A stretch of DNA of 22,307 nucleotides from Prosthecobacter sp. (GCA_025869455.1 JAOZVT010000034.1:1-22307), one strand, 5' to 3'; shown: positions 1 through 8,468, counted from the first letter of the stretch. Notes: generated from the letters alone by a model not told the origin. Numbers and translations are program-made.

Positions 1-651
1 GCCGCCCAGACCACCGCAGATCAAATCATCGCCTCAGGCGGCAGCGCCCGCGCCATCGCTTGCGACGTAGGCGACCACCCCCAGGTCAAACAAGTCTTCG
101 AAGACATCAGCATCCGCCGCCCCCGGCTTGACATCCTCGTCAACAACGCCGGCATCGCCCACATCGGCACCCTCCTCACCACCACCGAGGGCGATCTCGA
201 CCGCCTCTACCAGATCAATATCAAAGGCGTCTTCAATTGCTCCCAGGCCGCCGTCTCCCAGATGCTCACCCACCAGAGCGGCGTCATCCTAAACATGTGC
301 TCCATCGCCGCCGACATGGGCCTCGCCGACCGCTTCGCCTACTCCATGACCAAAGGGGCCGTCCTCACCATGACCTACTCCATCGCCAAGGACTACATCG
401 CCCAGGGCATCCGCTGCAACTGCATCAGCCCCGCCCGCGTCCACACCCCCTTTGTCGATGGCTACCTCGCCAAAACCTACCCAGGTCAAGAAGCCGAGAT
501 GTTCCAGAAACTCAGCGCCGCCCAGCCCATCGGCCGCATGGCCCAGCCCCCAGAGATCGCCAGCCTCGCCCTCTACCTGTGCAGTGACGAAGCCAGCTTC
601 ATCACCGGCACCAATTACCCCATCGATGGCGGCGCTGTAAACCTGCGCTGA
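1..651 (+). CDS. SDR-family NAD(P)-dependent oxidoreductase (5'-truncated by window edge)
   Basis: The frame is open from base 1 and stops with TGA at 649-651, giving the last 216 residues of a short-chain dehydrogenase/reductase. The N-terminal TGxxxGxG cofactor loop lies outside the window. Visible classical SDR features, numbered from the first visible residue, are NNAG at 48-51, the catalytic Ser at 101 (in MCSIAADMG), Tyr114 and Lys118 (YSMTK, the YxxxK pair), and the C-terminal FITGTNYPIDGGAVN typical of the family. The family oxidises or reduces alcohol/carbonyl groups with NAD(P)H; the substrate cannot be read from this fragment. Codon third positions are strikingly rich in C compared with genes later in the window. 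It does not obviously share an operon with the next gene, 126 nt downstream, because a small hairpin intervenes. Family certain, function unknown. Confidence 0.93.
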   Translation, partial: AAQTTADQIIASGGSARAIACDVGDHPQVKQVFEDISIRRPRLDILVNNAGIAHIGTLLTTTEGDLDRLYQINIKGVFNCSQAAVSQMLTHQSGVILNMCSIAADMGLADRFAYSMTKGAVLTMTYSIAKDYIAQGIRCNCISPARVHTPFVDGYLAKTYPGQEAEMFQKLSAAQPIGRMAQPPEIASLALYLCSDEASFITGTNYPIDGGAVNLR

Positions 652-740
652 CTCGGCGTCTCAGTTATTCTGCTTCAGGCCTCCGGTGTCCCCTCAACAA
701 TCACAAACTTTCCTAACCCACTCCCCCAGCCGAAACATCT

Positions 741-759
741 CGACATCTCATGTCGTTTT
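741..759 (+). terminator. Possible weak terminator hairpin after the SDR gene
   Basis: CGACAT (741-746) and ATGTCG (750-755) form a 6-bp stem with a 3-nt CTC loop, followed by TTTT (756-759). The stem is short and lies only about 20 nt before the next ATG, so it could equally be a leader structure of the downstream gene, or chance. Confidence 0.3.
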
Positions 760-777
760 CATTTCCTTACTCCACGC

Positions 778-2118
778 ATGAAACTGCCCTATTTCCTCGT
801 CTTTGCCCTCGCTGCCTCCTTTGCCCAAGCTGAAAACTGGCCGAACTGGCGCGGACCGCAGATGGACGGTTCCAGCCCAGAGAAAAACCTGCCCGCCAAG
901 TTCAGCACCACGGAAGGTGTCAAATGGTCAGTGGATGTCCCAGCCATTTCGGCCTCCGTCCCGGTGGTCTGGGGTGACAAAGTCTTCCTCACCGCCCCCA
1001 TCGTGGACAAGCAGCAGCTCGTCGGCCTCTGCTACGATGCCAAAACGGGCAAAGAACTCTGGCGCAAGGTGGTGTCCGAAGGTGGTCTTCAGTGGGACAA
1101 CAAAAGCAACCTCGCCAGCCCCTCTCCCGTCACCGACGGAGAGCACGTCATCTTCCTCTTTGCCGATGCCGTCGCCGCCAGTTTCGATCTTGAAGGCAAT
1201 CTCCAGTGGAAGCGCGATTTCAAAGAAACCCACGGTGCCTTTGCCACCCAATGGACCTACGGCAGCAGCCCCATGCTGGATGGCGGCAAGCTCTACATTC
1301 AGGTGCTTCAGCGCAACGAAACCTTTGAATTCCAGGGTTTCCCGAAAGGTACTCCAGGCAAGGACATGACCAGCTACATCCTGGCTGTGGACCCCGCGAC
1401 AGGCAAAGACCTGTGGAAGCAGTTGCGCAAAACCCCGGCTGAGGTCGAGTCCCTGGAAGCCTTTAGCTCCCCCGTTTTTGGCGAGCATAACGGCAAGCGT
1501 GTCATGCTGATCTCCGGCGGTGATACCCTGACCATGCATGATGCCGCCTCCGGCGATGAATACGCTCGCCTCACCACCTGGAATCTGCCAGGGGAAGGGT
1601 ATAACAAATTCTTCCGTCTCGTCGCTTCCCCTGTTATGGGCGACGGCGTGGCGCTCGTCTGTGCTCCGAAAAACTCCCCCGTCTTCGCCATGCCATTGGA
1701 CAGCAAAGGCCTGGAAGTACAACCCCTATGGACCAGCGATCCGAAGATCGTAACGTCTGACGTCTCCACCCCCGCCTATTACGACGGCAGCTTCTACTTG
1801 GTGGACAGTGGTCGCCGCACCGTGAGCCGTGTGGAGCCAAAGACGGGCAAAGTCATTTGGACAGGTGAGACGGGCAGCAAAGCCAAATTTGAAAGCAGCC
1901 CCACCGTGGCCGATGGCAAGCTCTACATCACCAACTTCTGGGGCGATGTCTATGTGGTCAAAGCAGGCGGTGACAGCTTCGAACTCCTGAGCGTGAACTC
2001 CATGGGCAACGGCAGCAAACCAAATGGCGACGCCGCCAGTTGCCGCAGCAGCATCGCCGCCGCCAACGGCTGCCTCTTCATCCGCACTCAGGAGAAACTC
2101 TACTGCGTGGGTCAGTAA
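778..2118 (+). CDS. Exported PQQ-like beta-propeller repeat protein
   Basis: 446 residues. A Sec signal peptide is visible (MKLPYFLVFALAASFAQA, cleavage after residue 18), followed by NWPNWRGPQMDG, an N-terminal motif common in planctomycete and verrucomicrobial PQQ-like proteins. The rest is a BamB-like/PQQ-like beta-propeller: blades repeatedly carry an A-x-TGK-x-LW type turn (DAKTGKELW, DPATGKDLW, EPKTGKVIW) followed by SSP-x-x-DGKLY strands. Such propellers are found in membrane-bound quinoprotein dehydrogenases and in the outer-membrane assembly factor BamB, but the extra catalytic domains of true dehydrogenases are absent. It is therefore probably a periplasmic binding or scaffold protein; no enzymatic role can be assigned. 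The ATG start is set by the signal peptide. No Shine-Dalgarno sequence precedes it. It converges on the histidine kinase gene, leaving only a 41-nt gap. Confidence 0.9.
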   Translation: MKLPYFLVFALAASFAQAENWPNWRGPQMDGSSPEKNLPAKFSTTEGVKWSVDVPAISASVPVVWGDKVFLTAPIVDKQQLVGLCYDAKTGKELWRKVVSEGGLQWDNKSNLASPSPVTDGEHVIFLFADAVAASFDLEGNLQWKRDFKETHGAFATQWTYGSSPMLDGGKLYIQVLQRNETFEFQGFPKGTPGKDMTSYILAVDPATGKDLWKQLRKTPAEVESLEAFSSPVFGEHNGKRVMLISGGDTLTMHDAASGDEYARLTTWNLPGEGYNKFFRLVASPVMGDGVALVCAPKNSPVFAMPLDSKGLEVQPLWTSDPKIVTSDVSTPAYYDGSFYLVDSGRRTVSRVEPKTGKVIWTGETGSKAKFESSPTVADGKLYITNFWGDVYVVKAGGDSFELLSVNSMGNGSKPNGDAASCRSSIAAANGCLFIRTQEKLYCVGQ

Positions 2119-2132
2119 AAGAGGCTTGTGAT

Positions 2133-2155
2133 CAGGTGGCGGAAACCGCCACCTG
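2133..2155. terminator. Perfect 10-bp hairpin between convergent genes
   Basis: CAGGTGGCGG (2133-2142), loop AAA, CCGCCACCTG (2146-2155): a perfect, GC-rich 10-bp stem that fills the gap between the convergent stop codons at 2118 and 2160. There is no T-tract on either side, so it may end transcription weakly in both directions or serve to stabilise 3' ends. Confidence 0.55.
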
Positions 2156-2159
2156 CGTG

Positions 2160-4460
2160 TCACTTCCTCAGCTGACCTTGCAGCAGTGCGCCTAGGCTTG
2201 TGAGGACTATGTCTGCTGTGTAAGGCTTCGGGATGAAATGTTTGACGCCAGCACTTACAGCTTTAGCGGCCATGGCTTTGGTATTGACTCCGCTGGCCGC
2301 TATGATCAGAACATTTGGATTCATGCGGACAAGGATTTGAATCATCGCGGGGCCATCCATCGTCGGCATCATCATGTCGGTTAAGACCGCAGCGATCTGG
2401 TCTTGATAGGCTTCATAAGCACGGACTCCTTCGGCACCATTCGTTGCCATGATGACCCGGTAACCAAAGCATTCCAGACTCTGGCGGGTAATCTGGCGAA
2501 TGGCATCTTCATCATCCACCAACAAGATTAGCTCGCCCTTCCCACGAGGTATTTGTAGAGGGGCTGTTTTCTGTAGTGCATTTTGAGGATTCGTCAAAGC
2601 CGGGAGATAAACTGTCATACTGGTCCCGCGCCCTGGCTCGCTACACACGCGGATGAAACCGTGATGACTGCGTACGATGCCGAGTGTGGTGGAGAGCCCC
2701 AGCCCTGTGCCCCTGCCTGTATCCTTGGTGGTGAAAAATGGCTCAAACATGCGTTGGGCTACCTCATGTGTCATTCCCGAGCCTGTGTCCTCTACTCGTA
2801 TTTGGATATATGGCCCTGGTCTTGCATCGGGCTCTACAGCGGAATGACTGGTATCCAGCATGACATTGTCAGCGGAAATGATCAGCTTTCCCCCCTCTGG
2901 CATGGCATCTCGCGCATTGACGCAGAGATTGAGAAGGACTTGATGCAATTGAGTGGAGTCACCCAAGACCTGCCAAAGTTCTGAGTCCACTTGAGTGAAT
3001 ACCTGGATGGCTTTGAGAAAAGTTTCGTCAGCGATGTGAGCGACCTCGTTCACGATCCTTTTGATCTCCACCTGGCTCTGATCACCCTCGACACCTCGGG
3101 CAAAGGAAAGCACCTGCCTAACCATGTCACTTCCACGTTTTGCACTGCCTTCAATCGTGGATAGCATACTCAAACGTCCGGGATTAGTCTCCTGCATCTT
3201 AAGCAGGTCAATGGCCATGCCAATGGGCGTGAGTACATTGTTGAGGTCATGAGCAATGCCCCCAGCCAAGGTTCCGATACTCTCCATGCGCTGAGCACGG
3301 AGGAACTGCTGCTCCAGCCGTTTACGCTCCGTGATATCAGTGTTGATGATGAGGGCGGCTTTGGGCTGTTGGAGTTCGTCACGTAGCAACGTCCAGCGCG
3401 CCTGCACGGTGATGGCGCGACCATCCTGGGCGGTATTCTGTAGTTCACCTGACCACTCGCCATGGATCAATAATTGTTGGACCGCTTGATGGATGGCCCC
3501 CATGTCTTTTGGGCGCATCAGTTCTAAGGCTGAACGCCCCATAGCTTCTTCAGCACTCCAGCCGTAGAGTCTTTGTGCACCTTTGTTCCAATAGGTAATC
3601 CGGTGGTTCAAATCCCGAACCCAAATGGCATCGGTGGCATGGTCTAACAAGGAAGCTTGTTCAGCTAATCTTTCGGCGCTTTGCTTTCTTTCCGTGATAT
3701 CTCGTGTGACGCTGAGCACTGAGGTGACATCTCCGCCAGTCTCCCTCAGCGGAGTGGAGTGCGTCTCACTCCAGCGTTCAGTGCCTGAGAGTGACACCAT
3801 CCTGAAATGCAACTGACCACTCTTACCGCCTGTCGCGGCACTATGCAGCTCTATGAAGGCAATGCGGTCATCTGGGTGGATAAACTCAAAGATGCTCTGG
3901 CCCAGCACACTCACCTTGTCTTTGGCATCAAGCATTCGTATCCCGGCGGGATTGATGTCGAGTAGCTCACCAGCCACGGAAACGACGGTTACACATTCAG
4001 GCTCGCTTTCAAAGATGGTCCTCAGTCGGTATTCGCTGGCATGTAGGGCATCCTCTGCGGTTTTGCGTCGGGTGATGTCCACATGCATGACCACCGCTCC
4101 AGTTAGGGCATAGGGAGAGAGTGGGGTGGCCATGAGGCGGAACCACCGCTTTCCCTCACTAGATGGGCATGAGTAGTCCAGACTGAACTGAGCAGACTCA
4201 CCAGTGAGCACTTTGCGGATGCCATTGGCAGCATCTTGGGCATCCCTCATGAATTCCCCTTGAGCTTGTTCACAAACCTCCAGGTAATTGTCACCGACGC
4301 TACAGCCGCGAGTTGGGAGATCGTCCTCTCTAGCCAGAAGCCTCCATGACTCATTGACCTCTAAAATGGTCCCCAGGTGGTCAATCAGAGCGATGTGAGC
4401 TGGAAGGGCATTGAGGATGGCTGCCTGAGTTACCGCAGCCTGATTTTCTAGCTGTGACAT
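2160..4460 (-). CDS. Cytoplasmic multi-PAS hybrid sensor histidine kinase with C-terminal receiver
   Basis: 766 residues from the ATG at 4460. The frame extends to 4622, but the extra 54 residues look non-coding (Ser/Pro/His-rich) and the first PAS domain begins about 10 residues after the chosen Met. Approximate order: PAS 10-125, PAS 140-255 and PAS 262-380, the last two ending in the usual DITERK linker; HisKA with H-box LAGGIAHDLNN, His404; HATPase_c with N-box (LLNLCVNARDAM), G1 VEDTGSGM, F-box FEPFFTTK, G2 GRGTGLGL; receiver about 645-760 with LLVDDED, phospho-acceptor Asp695 (LTDMMMPTMDG) and conserved Lys in IPKPY. No transmembrane segment or signal peptide is visible, so it should sense a cytoplasmic signal, perhaps a small ligand or redox state bound by PAS. 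No DNA-binding output domain and no partner regulator lie nearby, so it is an orphan hybrid kinase and its target is unknown. Confidence 0.92.
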   Translation of the reverse strand: MSQLENQAAVTQAAILNALPAHIALIDHLGTILEVNESWRLLAREDDLPTRGCSVGDNYLEVCEQAQGEFMRDAQDAANGIRKVLTGESAQFSLDYSCPSSEGKRWFRLMATPLSPYALTGAVVMHVDITRRKTAEDALHASEYRLRTIFESEPECVTVVSVAGELLDINPAGIRMLDAKDKVSVLGQSIFEFIHPDDRIAFIELHSAATGGKSGQLHFRMVSLSGTERWSETHSTPLRETGGDVTSVLSVTRDITERKQSAERLAEQASLLDHATDAIWVRDLNHRITYWNKGAQRLYGWSAEEAMGRSALELMRPKDMGAIHQAVQQLLIHGEWSGELQNTAQDGRAITVQARWTLLRDELQQPKAALIINTDITERKRLEQQFLRAQRMESIGTLAGGIAHDLNNVLTPIGMAIDLLKMQETNPGRLSMLSTIEGSAKRGSDMVRQVLSFARGVEGDQSQVEIKRIVNEVAHIADETFLKAIQVFTQVDSELWQVLGDSTQLHQVLLNLCVNARDAMPEGGKLIISADNVMLDTSHSAVEPDARPGPYIQIRVEDTGSGMTHEVAQRMFEPFFTTKDTGRGTGLGLSTTLGIVRSHHGFIRVCSEPGRGTSMTVYLPALTNPQNALQKTAPLQIPRGKGELILLVDDEDAIRQITRQSLECFGYRVIMATNGAEGVRAYEAYQDQIAAVLTDMMMPTMDGPAMIQILVRMNPNVLIIAASGVNTKAMAAKAVSAGVKHFIPKPYTADIVLTSLGALLQGQLRK

Positions 4461-4738
4461 CTTGGAATCTCTGGGTGGCAGCACTGCCGAAGAGGATGGG
4501 TGCCCAGCAGAGAGGGGAAGTATCGGAGCCGACGAGAGGTGGGCTGATCCGCCTTGAAAATGACGATGCTGCATGGGGGGGCTCACGGCTGAGAACATAC
4601 CAATCGAACCACTTAGCACCATTTATGCCATAGAAACCATAATAAATAGAATGTAAAAGTTGTAGGATACTGAGGATGAAGGCCAAACCAAGCGGCGCGT
4701 CAGTCTTCGTTCTGGTTTGACGAGAGGGCTGCCTGACT

Positions 4739-7417
4739 TCACTGAACCCAGAAGGCATACAGATTGCCCTGGGTCAGGTGAAACCGGAACTTCACAGCCC
4801 GGCCACGCACCCCATCCAGTGTGGACGCGCCTTTCCAAGAGACAGTTTGTCGAGTGGCATCGGCGGTGATTGGTTGGCAGTTGTCCAGGGTGTAAGGGGC
4901 CATGACTTCACCCTTTTCATCCAGCACTTCCACCCGCAGTTCACCTTTCGGATTGGCCACATTGACAAAGAGTTGACGACCATTAAAAGCCACAGCTTCT
5001 GTCGTGAGCGTGCCCGTCACCTCACCCGCATCCATGGAGGCAAACCCATCCCGACGCAGGACGGCCATGCCGATGGATGCACCCGTGTACATGCCACGCT
5101 TGCCGTTAGGCGCGATGCCGGAGTAGCCTGTGTAAGGGAACCAGATCTCGTCCTCCTTCACCAAGCAGACACCGGTGGTTCCATGAATGTAGCCACGATC
5201 CCAGTCCCCTTCCTGGCGTGTGGCTGCGATGAAGGGGCGACGATCTGGGCGGTCCCAGTGAAAGCCATCACGGCTGAAGCCAAGCTTGAGTTCCGTAATC
5301 TTGGGGAATTTTCCTTGGTCGCATAGTTTGTTATCTGGTCCCAGGTGGATGTAGAATTCGCCCAGCATCAGGCTCTCATAAGCCACGGCGTTCAAGCTAT
5401 AGAGCTGAGCCGCATCCCCAATTTGTGGATCAGGTTCATCCAACGTGTCCGCGTTGCACCAATAGACGGATTTGCTCCAATCAGCTCCTTTGATGAAGTC
5501 ACTGCTTTCGGCGTACCAACGATTGCGACCATGTGGCCCGCCCTGCTTGATGCTGTAACACCAGACCTTGCGGAAGGGATTGTAAAAGAAGGAGCAGTAG
5601 TCCGCAGCTTTCCCTGTGGGGACTCCTTGGGACCAGACCCGCCCATCCGCAGAGGTATGCAGGGTATGCGGTTGGCGGTCAGTCATCAGTTTGACGCGCT
5701 CCAAGGGGTTCTTGGCCTGAGTGTCCAGCCACACGCTGTTATCTCCACCCGCCCATTCTTTGCCTGGAGGAAGCAGGAGATTGCCCCCGACTGTACCGAT
5801 GTCTGGACGTGTCCAATGAATCAAATCAGGACTGGTCGCCAAGGCCAAACCTCCGCGCCAACCTGCGGTGTAAAACATCTTGTACAGTTGGTCTTTCGGA
5901 TCATGAAACACGCCTCCGTGTCCCAAGTAGCAGACGGCCTGCTGATCTCCTTCAATGCCGACGGGCTCTAGCTCGGCTTTCGTTTCGGGTTTGAAGACCG
6001 GATTGCCTTCATACTTCTTGGCTTGATGAAAGCTGCGTTTGAGGTCGGTCTTCTCAATGAGGAAGTCATCCACAAAGAGTTGTCTCTTGGTATCCAGCGG
6101 GATCACCTTGGGCTTGTTCTTCAGGTAGGGAACGGACATGGGCTCATAGCTCTTCGGGTCGCCATCACGCGGAGGCCACTCGTTCGGGAGTTGAATACCG
6201 TTGTAGAGTCGTGCGCCGATTTCGGAGCCCTTGGCTTTGTTAACCAAAAGTTTAGTTTGAGAGCCAGGTGTCACCACCTTGCCCGCTAGGATGTCAGCTT
6301 CGGTGACGCGGTGCATGATGATCTCTCTTTCCTTGGAGCGTTCGTGATCATGAATGATGTGGATGCTACCATTTGGAGATTGGAAGCCATCCGGGTAGGA
6401 GACGCCATTCCGTTCATCTAAGATGAGCCCACCTTGCCAAGTTTTGCCATCGTCTTCAGAAAGGAAAGCCGTCATGTGACTGCGGCCTTTGATCCTTTCA
6501 TCCAAGGGACCATTCTTGACGAAGATCAGATTGCCGGAGGCGAGACGGCGGATGAAGAAACGGGCACTGACATTCTTGATGCGGGAAGGTTTGGCCTCAC
6601 TCCAGGTGCGTCCTTGATCACTTGAGAAACTTTCGGCGATGCCATACTTGGTGCGTGCTAGCAGCCAGAGCCGACCATCTTTTAGCTCCACCATCATATG
6701 CTCATCGAAGTCCGTTTCAGGTACCTTGACACCGCCACGTCGGGTCCAGGTGGCTCCCTTGTCGTTGGAGACAAAGACATTGGCCATGCGCACTTCGTCC
6801 AGTTCGCGGTAACCCGTTTCTCTGAGTTCGGGCACGCCAATGCGGTCCCGAGTCCAAAGGGAAATGGGCAGCAGCCACACGCCATTGCTTAGCACCGTGG
6901 GTTTATTCAGTGTCATGCCATGCCAGATGCGGCGTGGCTCTGACCAGATGGGTTCATCGTCATCCGGATTGTCACAAGTGATGGCCCAGAGTCCGGCACG
7001 ACCATCGAAGTTGGAGAGAGATTGATTATAAAAGAGCCAAAGGCGGCCTGTGGGATCGGTCCAGAAATTACCGACCAAGACACTGAGTTGCAGTCCCGTC
7101 GGTGCATCGGGGGTATCAATGACAAGGCGTGGCTTCGACCAAGTTTGGCCATCGTCATCGCTACTGGCGGCTACGAAGTAAGCGCGGGGGCTGTCTCCTC
7201 CTGCGACCCAAGCGGCCCATATGCGACCTTTGGGCGTACGATCCATGCCGATGACCATGGCAAAGTCGCGCTGCTCATCCGAGTATTCTGGGCCTGGGTG
7301 TGTATTGATGACCGTGGGCTTGAGTGGCAAATCCAGAATGGACTGCGGCAAAGGGCTATCGTTCTGAGCGAAGGCGCTCAATGAGAATAGACAGAACAGA
7401 GTGAAACAAAGCTTCAT
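4739..7417 (-). CDS. Large exported two-domain glycosidase: BNR sialidase domain + GH-like C-terminal domain
   Basis: 892 residues from the ATG at 7417, chosen because the signal peptide MKLCFTLFCLFSLSAFAQ begins there; an in-frame ATG at 7429 is the alternative. Residues about 30-425 form a BNR/Asp-box sialidase-like propeller with four Asp boxes (SSDDDGQTW, VSNDKGATW, SSDQGRTW, SEDDGKTW) and the YPDGF...IHIIHDHER signature near the end of the domain. Residues about 436-892 begin with VIPLDTKRQLFVDDFLIEKT and are a separate beta-propeller/beta-sandwich module known from planctomycete and verrucomicrobial proteins annotated as glycoside hydrolase-like. The C-terminal sandwich (LRVEVLDEKGEVMAPYTLDN to LYAFWVQ) is typical of that group. 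A canonical FRIP motif was not seen, so true sialic-acid specificity is doubtful. The protein is probably periplasmic or outer-membrane associated and processes a polysaccharide. The palindromic operator-like site lies 66 nt upstream. Confidence 0.87.
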   Translation of the reverse strand: MKLCFTLFCLFSLSAFAQNDSPLPQSILDLPLKPTVINTHPGPEYSDEQRDFAMVIGMDRTPKGRIWAAWVAGGDSPRAYFVAASSDDDGQTWSKPRLVIDTPDAPTGLQLSVLVGNFWTDPTGRLWLFYNQSLSNFDGRAGLWAITCDNPDDDEPIWSEPRRIWHGMTLNKPTVLSNGVWLLPISLWTRDRIGVPELRETGYRELDEVRMANVFVSNDKGATWTRRGGVKVPETDFDEHMMVELKDGRLWLLARTKYGIAESFSSDQGRTWSEAKPSRIKNVSARFFIRRLASGNLIFVKNGPLDERIKGRSHMTAFLSEDDGKTWQGGLILDERNGVSYPDGFQSPNGSIHIIHDHERSKEREIIMHRVTEADILAGKVVTPGSQTKLLVNKAKGSEIGARLYNGIQLPNEWPPRDGDPKSYEPMSVPYLKNKPKVIPLDTKRQLFVDDFLIEKTDLKRSFHQAKKYEGNPVFKPETKAELEPVGIEGDQQAVCYLGHGGVFHDPKDQLYKMFYTAGWRGGLALATSPDLIHWTRPDIGTVGGNLLLPPGKEWAGGDNSVWLDTQAKNPLERVKLMTDRQPHTLHTSADGRVWSQGVPTGKAADYCSFFYNPFRKVWCYSIKQGGPHGRNRWYAESSDFIKGADWSKSVYWCNADTLDEPDPQIGDAAQLYSLNAVAYESLMLGEFYIHLGPDNKLCDQGKFPKITELKLGFSRDGFHWDRPDRRPFIAATRQEGDWDRGYIHGTTGVCLVKEDEIWFPYTGYSGIAPNGKRGMYTGASIGMAVLRRDGFASMDAGEVTGTLTTEAVAFNGRQLFVNVANPKGELRVEVLDEKGEVMAPYTLDNCQPITADATRQTVSWKGASTLDGVRGRAVKFRFHLTQGNLYAFWVQ

Positions 7418-7480
7418 GGGTTGGAGCATGAGGATGAAACGCTGAACGGACGAGACTTCATGGCAATGAGTTCTGCTTTA

Positions 7481-7499
7481 TGATGTTATGTTAACATCA
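7481..7499. promoter_or_regulatory. Operator-like palindrome upstream of the sialidase/GH fusion gene
   Basis: TGATGTTA (7481-7488), TGT, TAACATCA (7492-7499): a perfect 8+3+8 inverted repeat. Its inner 14 bp (7484-7497, TGTTATGTTAACAT) occurs identically at 11843-11856, upstream of the other sialidase gene. The half-sites ATGTTA/TAACAT resemble those used by some LacI- and GntR-type sugar-acid repressors (family knowledge). No regulator gene lies in the window. Confidence 0.65.
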
Positions 7500-7525
7500 G
7501 GGGGCGCAAAAAATTGCTTTTGTGA

Positions 7526-7621
7526 TCAGTTCTCGGCAAAGATGGCGTCAAGATCACACAAAGTCCGGCGCAGTTCGGTGATGCGCGTTTTGCTCATTTT
7601 CTTGATGGCTTGGCTTTCCAA
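7526..7621 (-). other. Possible small ORF, 31 codons (TTG start) or 23 codons (ATG at 7597)
   Basis: Downstream of the aldolase, in a different frame, an open frame reads ...HHLESQAIKKMSKTRITELR and ends LCDLDAIFAEN, with TGA at 7526-7528. The amphipathic, charged helical character looks protein-like. The open frame continues upstream without a stop into the end of the aldolase gene (to about 7670). It could be a genuine small protein, the decayed 3' end of a lost gene (for example a regulator), or chance. No homology can be claimed and there is no Shine-Dalgarno sequence. Confidence 0.25.
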
Positions 7622-7649
7622 ATGGTGACTGATGCGGATGGTTGGCGCG

Positions 7650-8369
7650 TTAGGATTTTGCTGACTGAAGGATTTTCAGATAACCTTCTCGTAGGAGAGA
7701 GAGGTCGGAGTCAATCGCTAACCAGGTGAACCCGATGTCGCGCATTTTGGGTAGGTCTGCGGATTGGCGCACCAGGATACCGCATTCTTTGCTTTGTTCA
7801 CGGGCTGCTGCGGCTACGGTACGCAGGCAGTCGTCATAGTTTAACGAGGACTGTCTGACTTTTAGGTCGTGTCCGAGATCTGCTGGCCCAACAAAGAGTG
7901 CGTCAATGCCTGAGATGGCGGCGATGGCCTTGGCATTTTCGATGCCCTGGATGGTTTCGATTTGAGCTAGAATGATTGGGGGGGGCGGGGTGTTTCCTGG
8001 GGGATTCAGCCCATAGTCGTAAGTGCGTACGGTGCGGGAGAAACCACGGTGTCCACGTGGCGCGTAATGGGCGGCCTGGACGATAGCCTCGGCTTCTTCG
8101 GCCGAGTTCACATGCGGAACCATGATGCCATGTGCCCCCCAATCCAAAACGCGGGAGATCAGGTCAGCGTGAGGAGCGCCAACGCGGACTATCGCTCGGG
8201 TTGTGCTACCGCGTAGAGCGCGCAATTGGCTAGGTAAAGCGGCTTCTGATTCACAGCCATGCTCTAGATCAAGCAGTACCCAATCAAAGCCGCATGCGCC
8301 TGCGAGTTCGGCGATGACGGGGGAGCCGATGGAGAGCCAGGTGCCGATATGGATGGGGGTGGTGGGCAT
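7650..8369 (-). CDS. HpcH/HpaI family aldolase (2-keto-3-deoxy-acid aldolase type)
   Basis: 239 residues from the ATG at 8369. Class II pyruvate aldolase family, which splits 2-keto-3-deoxy (sugar) acids into pyruvate and an aldehyde with a divalent metal. Conserved positions are present: GTWLSIGSP near the N-terminus, His37 in LLDLEHG, Arg62 in AIVRVG, the GAHGIMVPHVNSAEEAE segment, PRGHRGF, metal ligands Glu138 (AQIET) and Asp164 (VGPADL). The spacings His-Arg 25 and Glu-Asp 26 match those recalled for E. coli HpcH, so the site looks intact. The length is slightly short for the family (usually about 250-265). It lies between the kinase gene (198 nt upstream) and the large sialidase/GH gene (232 nt downstream), all on the same strand, which suggests the last cleavage step of a sugar-acid pathway. 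The exact substrate (hydroxy-keto acid, ketodeoxy-rhamnonate type or other) is not readable. Confidence 0.92.
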   Translation of the reverse strand: MPTTPIHIGTWLSIGSPVIAELAGACGFDWVLLDLEHGCESEAALPSQLRALRGSTTRAIVRVGAPHADLISRVLDWGAHGIMVPHVNSAEEAEAIVQAAHYAPRGHRGFSRTVRTYDYGLNPPGNTPPPPIILAQIETIQGIENAKAIAAISGIDALFVGPADLGHDLKVRQSSLNYDDCLRTVAAAAREQSKECGILVRQSADLPKMRDIGFTWLAIDSDLSLLREGYLKILQSAKS

Positions 8370-8408
8370 GGATGTTGAAGAGAGGGGGATTGGTAGGTGG
8401 GAGTGGAC

Positions 8409-8454
8409 TTTTTTTACAGGATTAACAGGATGGCAGGATTAACAGGATTTTTTT
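8409..8454. repeat. Tandem CAGGAT repeat flanked by T7 tracts
   Basis: The 15-mer CAGGATTAACAGGAT occurs twice exactly, at 8417-8431 and 8434-8448, so CAGGAT starts at 8417, 8426, 8434 and 8443 (9, 8 and 9 nt apart). A run of seven T precedes (8409-8415) and another follows (8448-8454). It is non-coding, just upstream of the aldolase start. Similar AATCCTGTTAATCCTG strings are recalled as scattered intergenic repeats in environmental bacteria; their role is unknown. Confidence 0.7.
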
Positions 8455-8468
8455 GGTGGGAGGGGATG

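Noticed and set aside
928..1722. A 264-codon open frame opposite the PQQ-like gene.
   Set aside because: Antisense shadow; the + strand protein has a signal peptide and clear repeat motifs.
4461..4622. N-terminal extension of the histidine kinase to the ATG at 4622.
   Set aside because: The extra 54 residues are Ser/Pro/His-rich with no domain or signal peptide, while the PAS domain begins just after the Met at 4460. Kept as an alternative start only.
8409..8454. CRISPR array.
   Set aside because: The repeat units are 8-9 nt apart with no spacers, and no cas genes are present.
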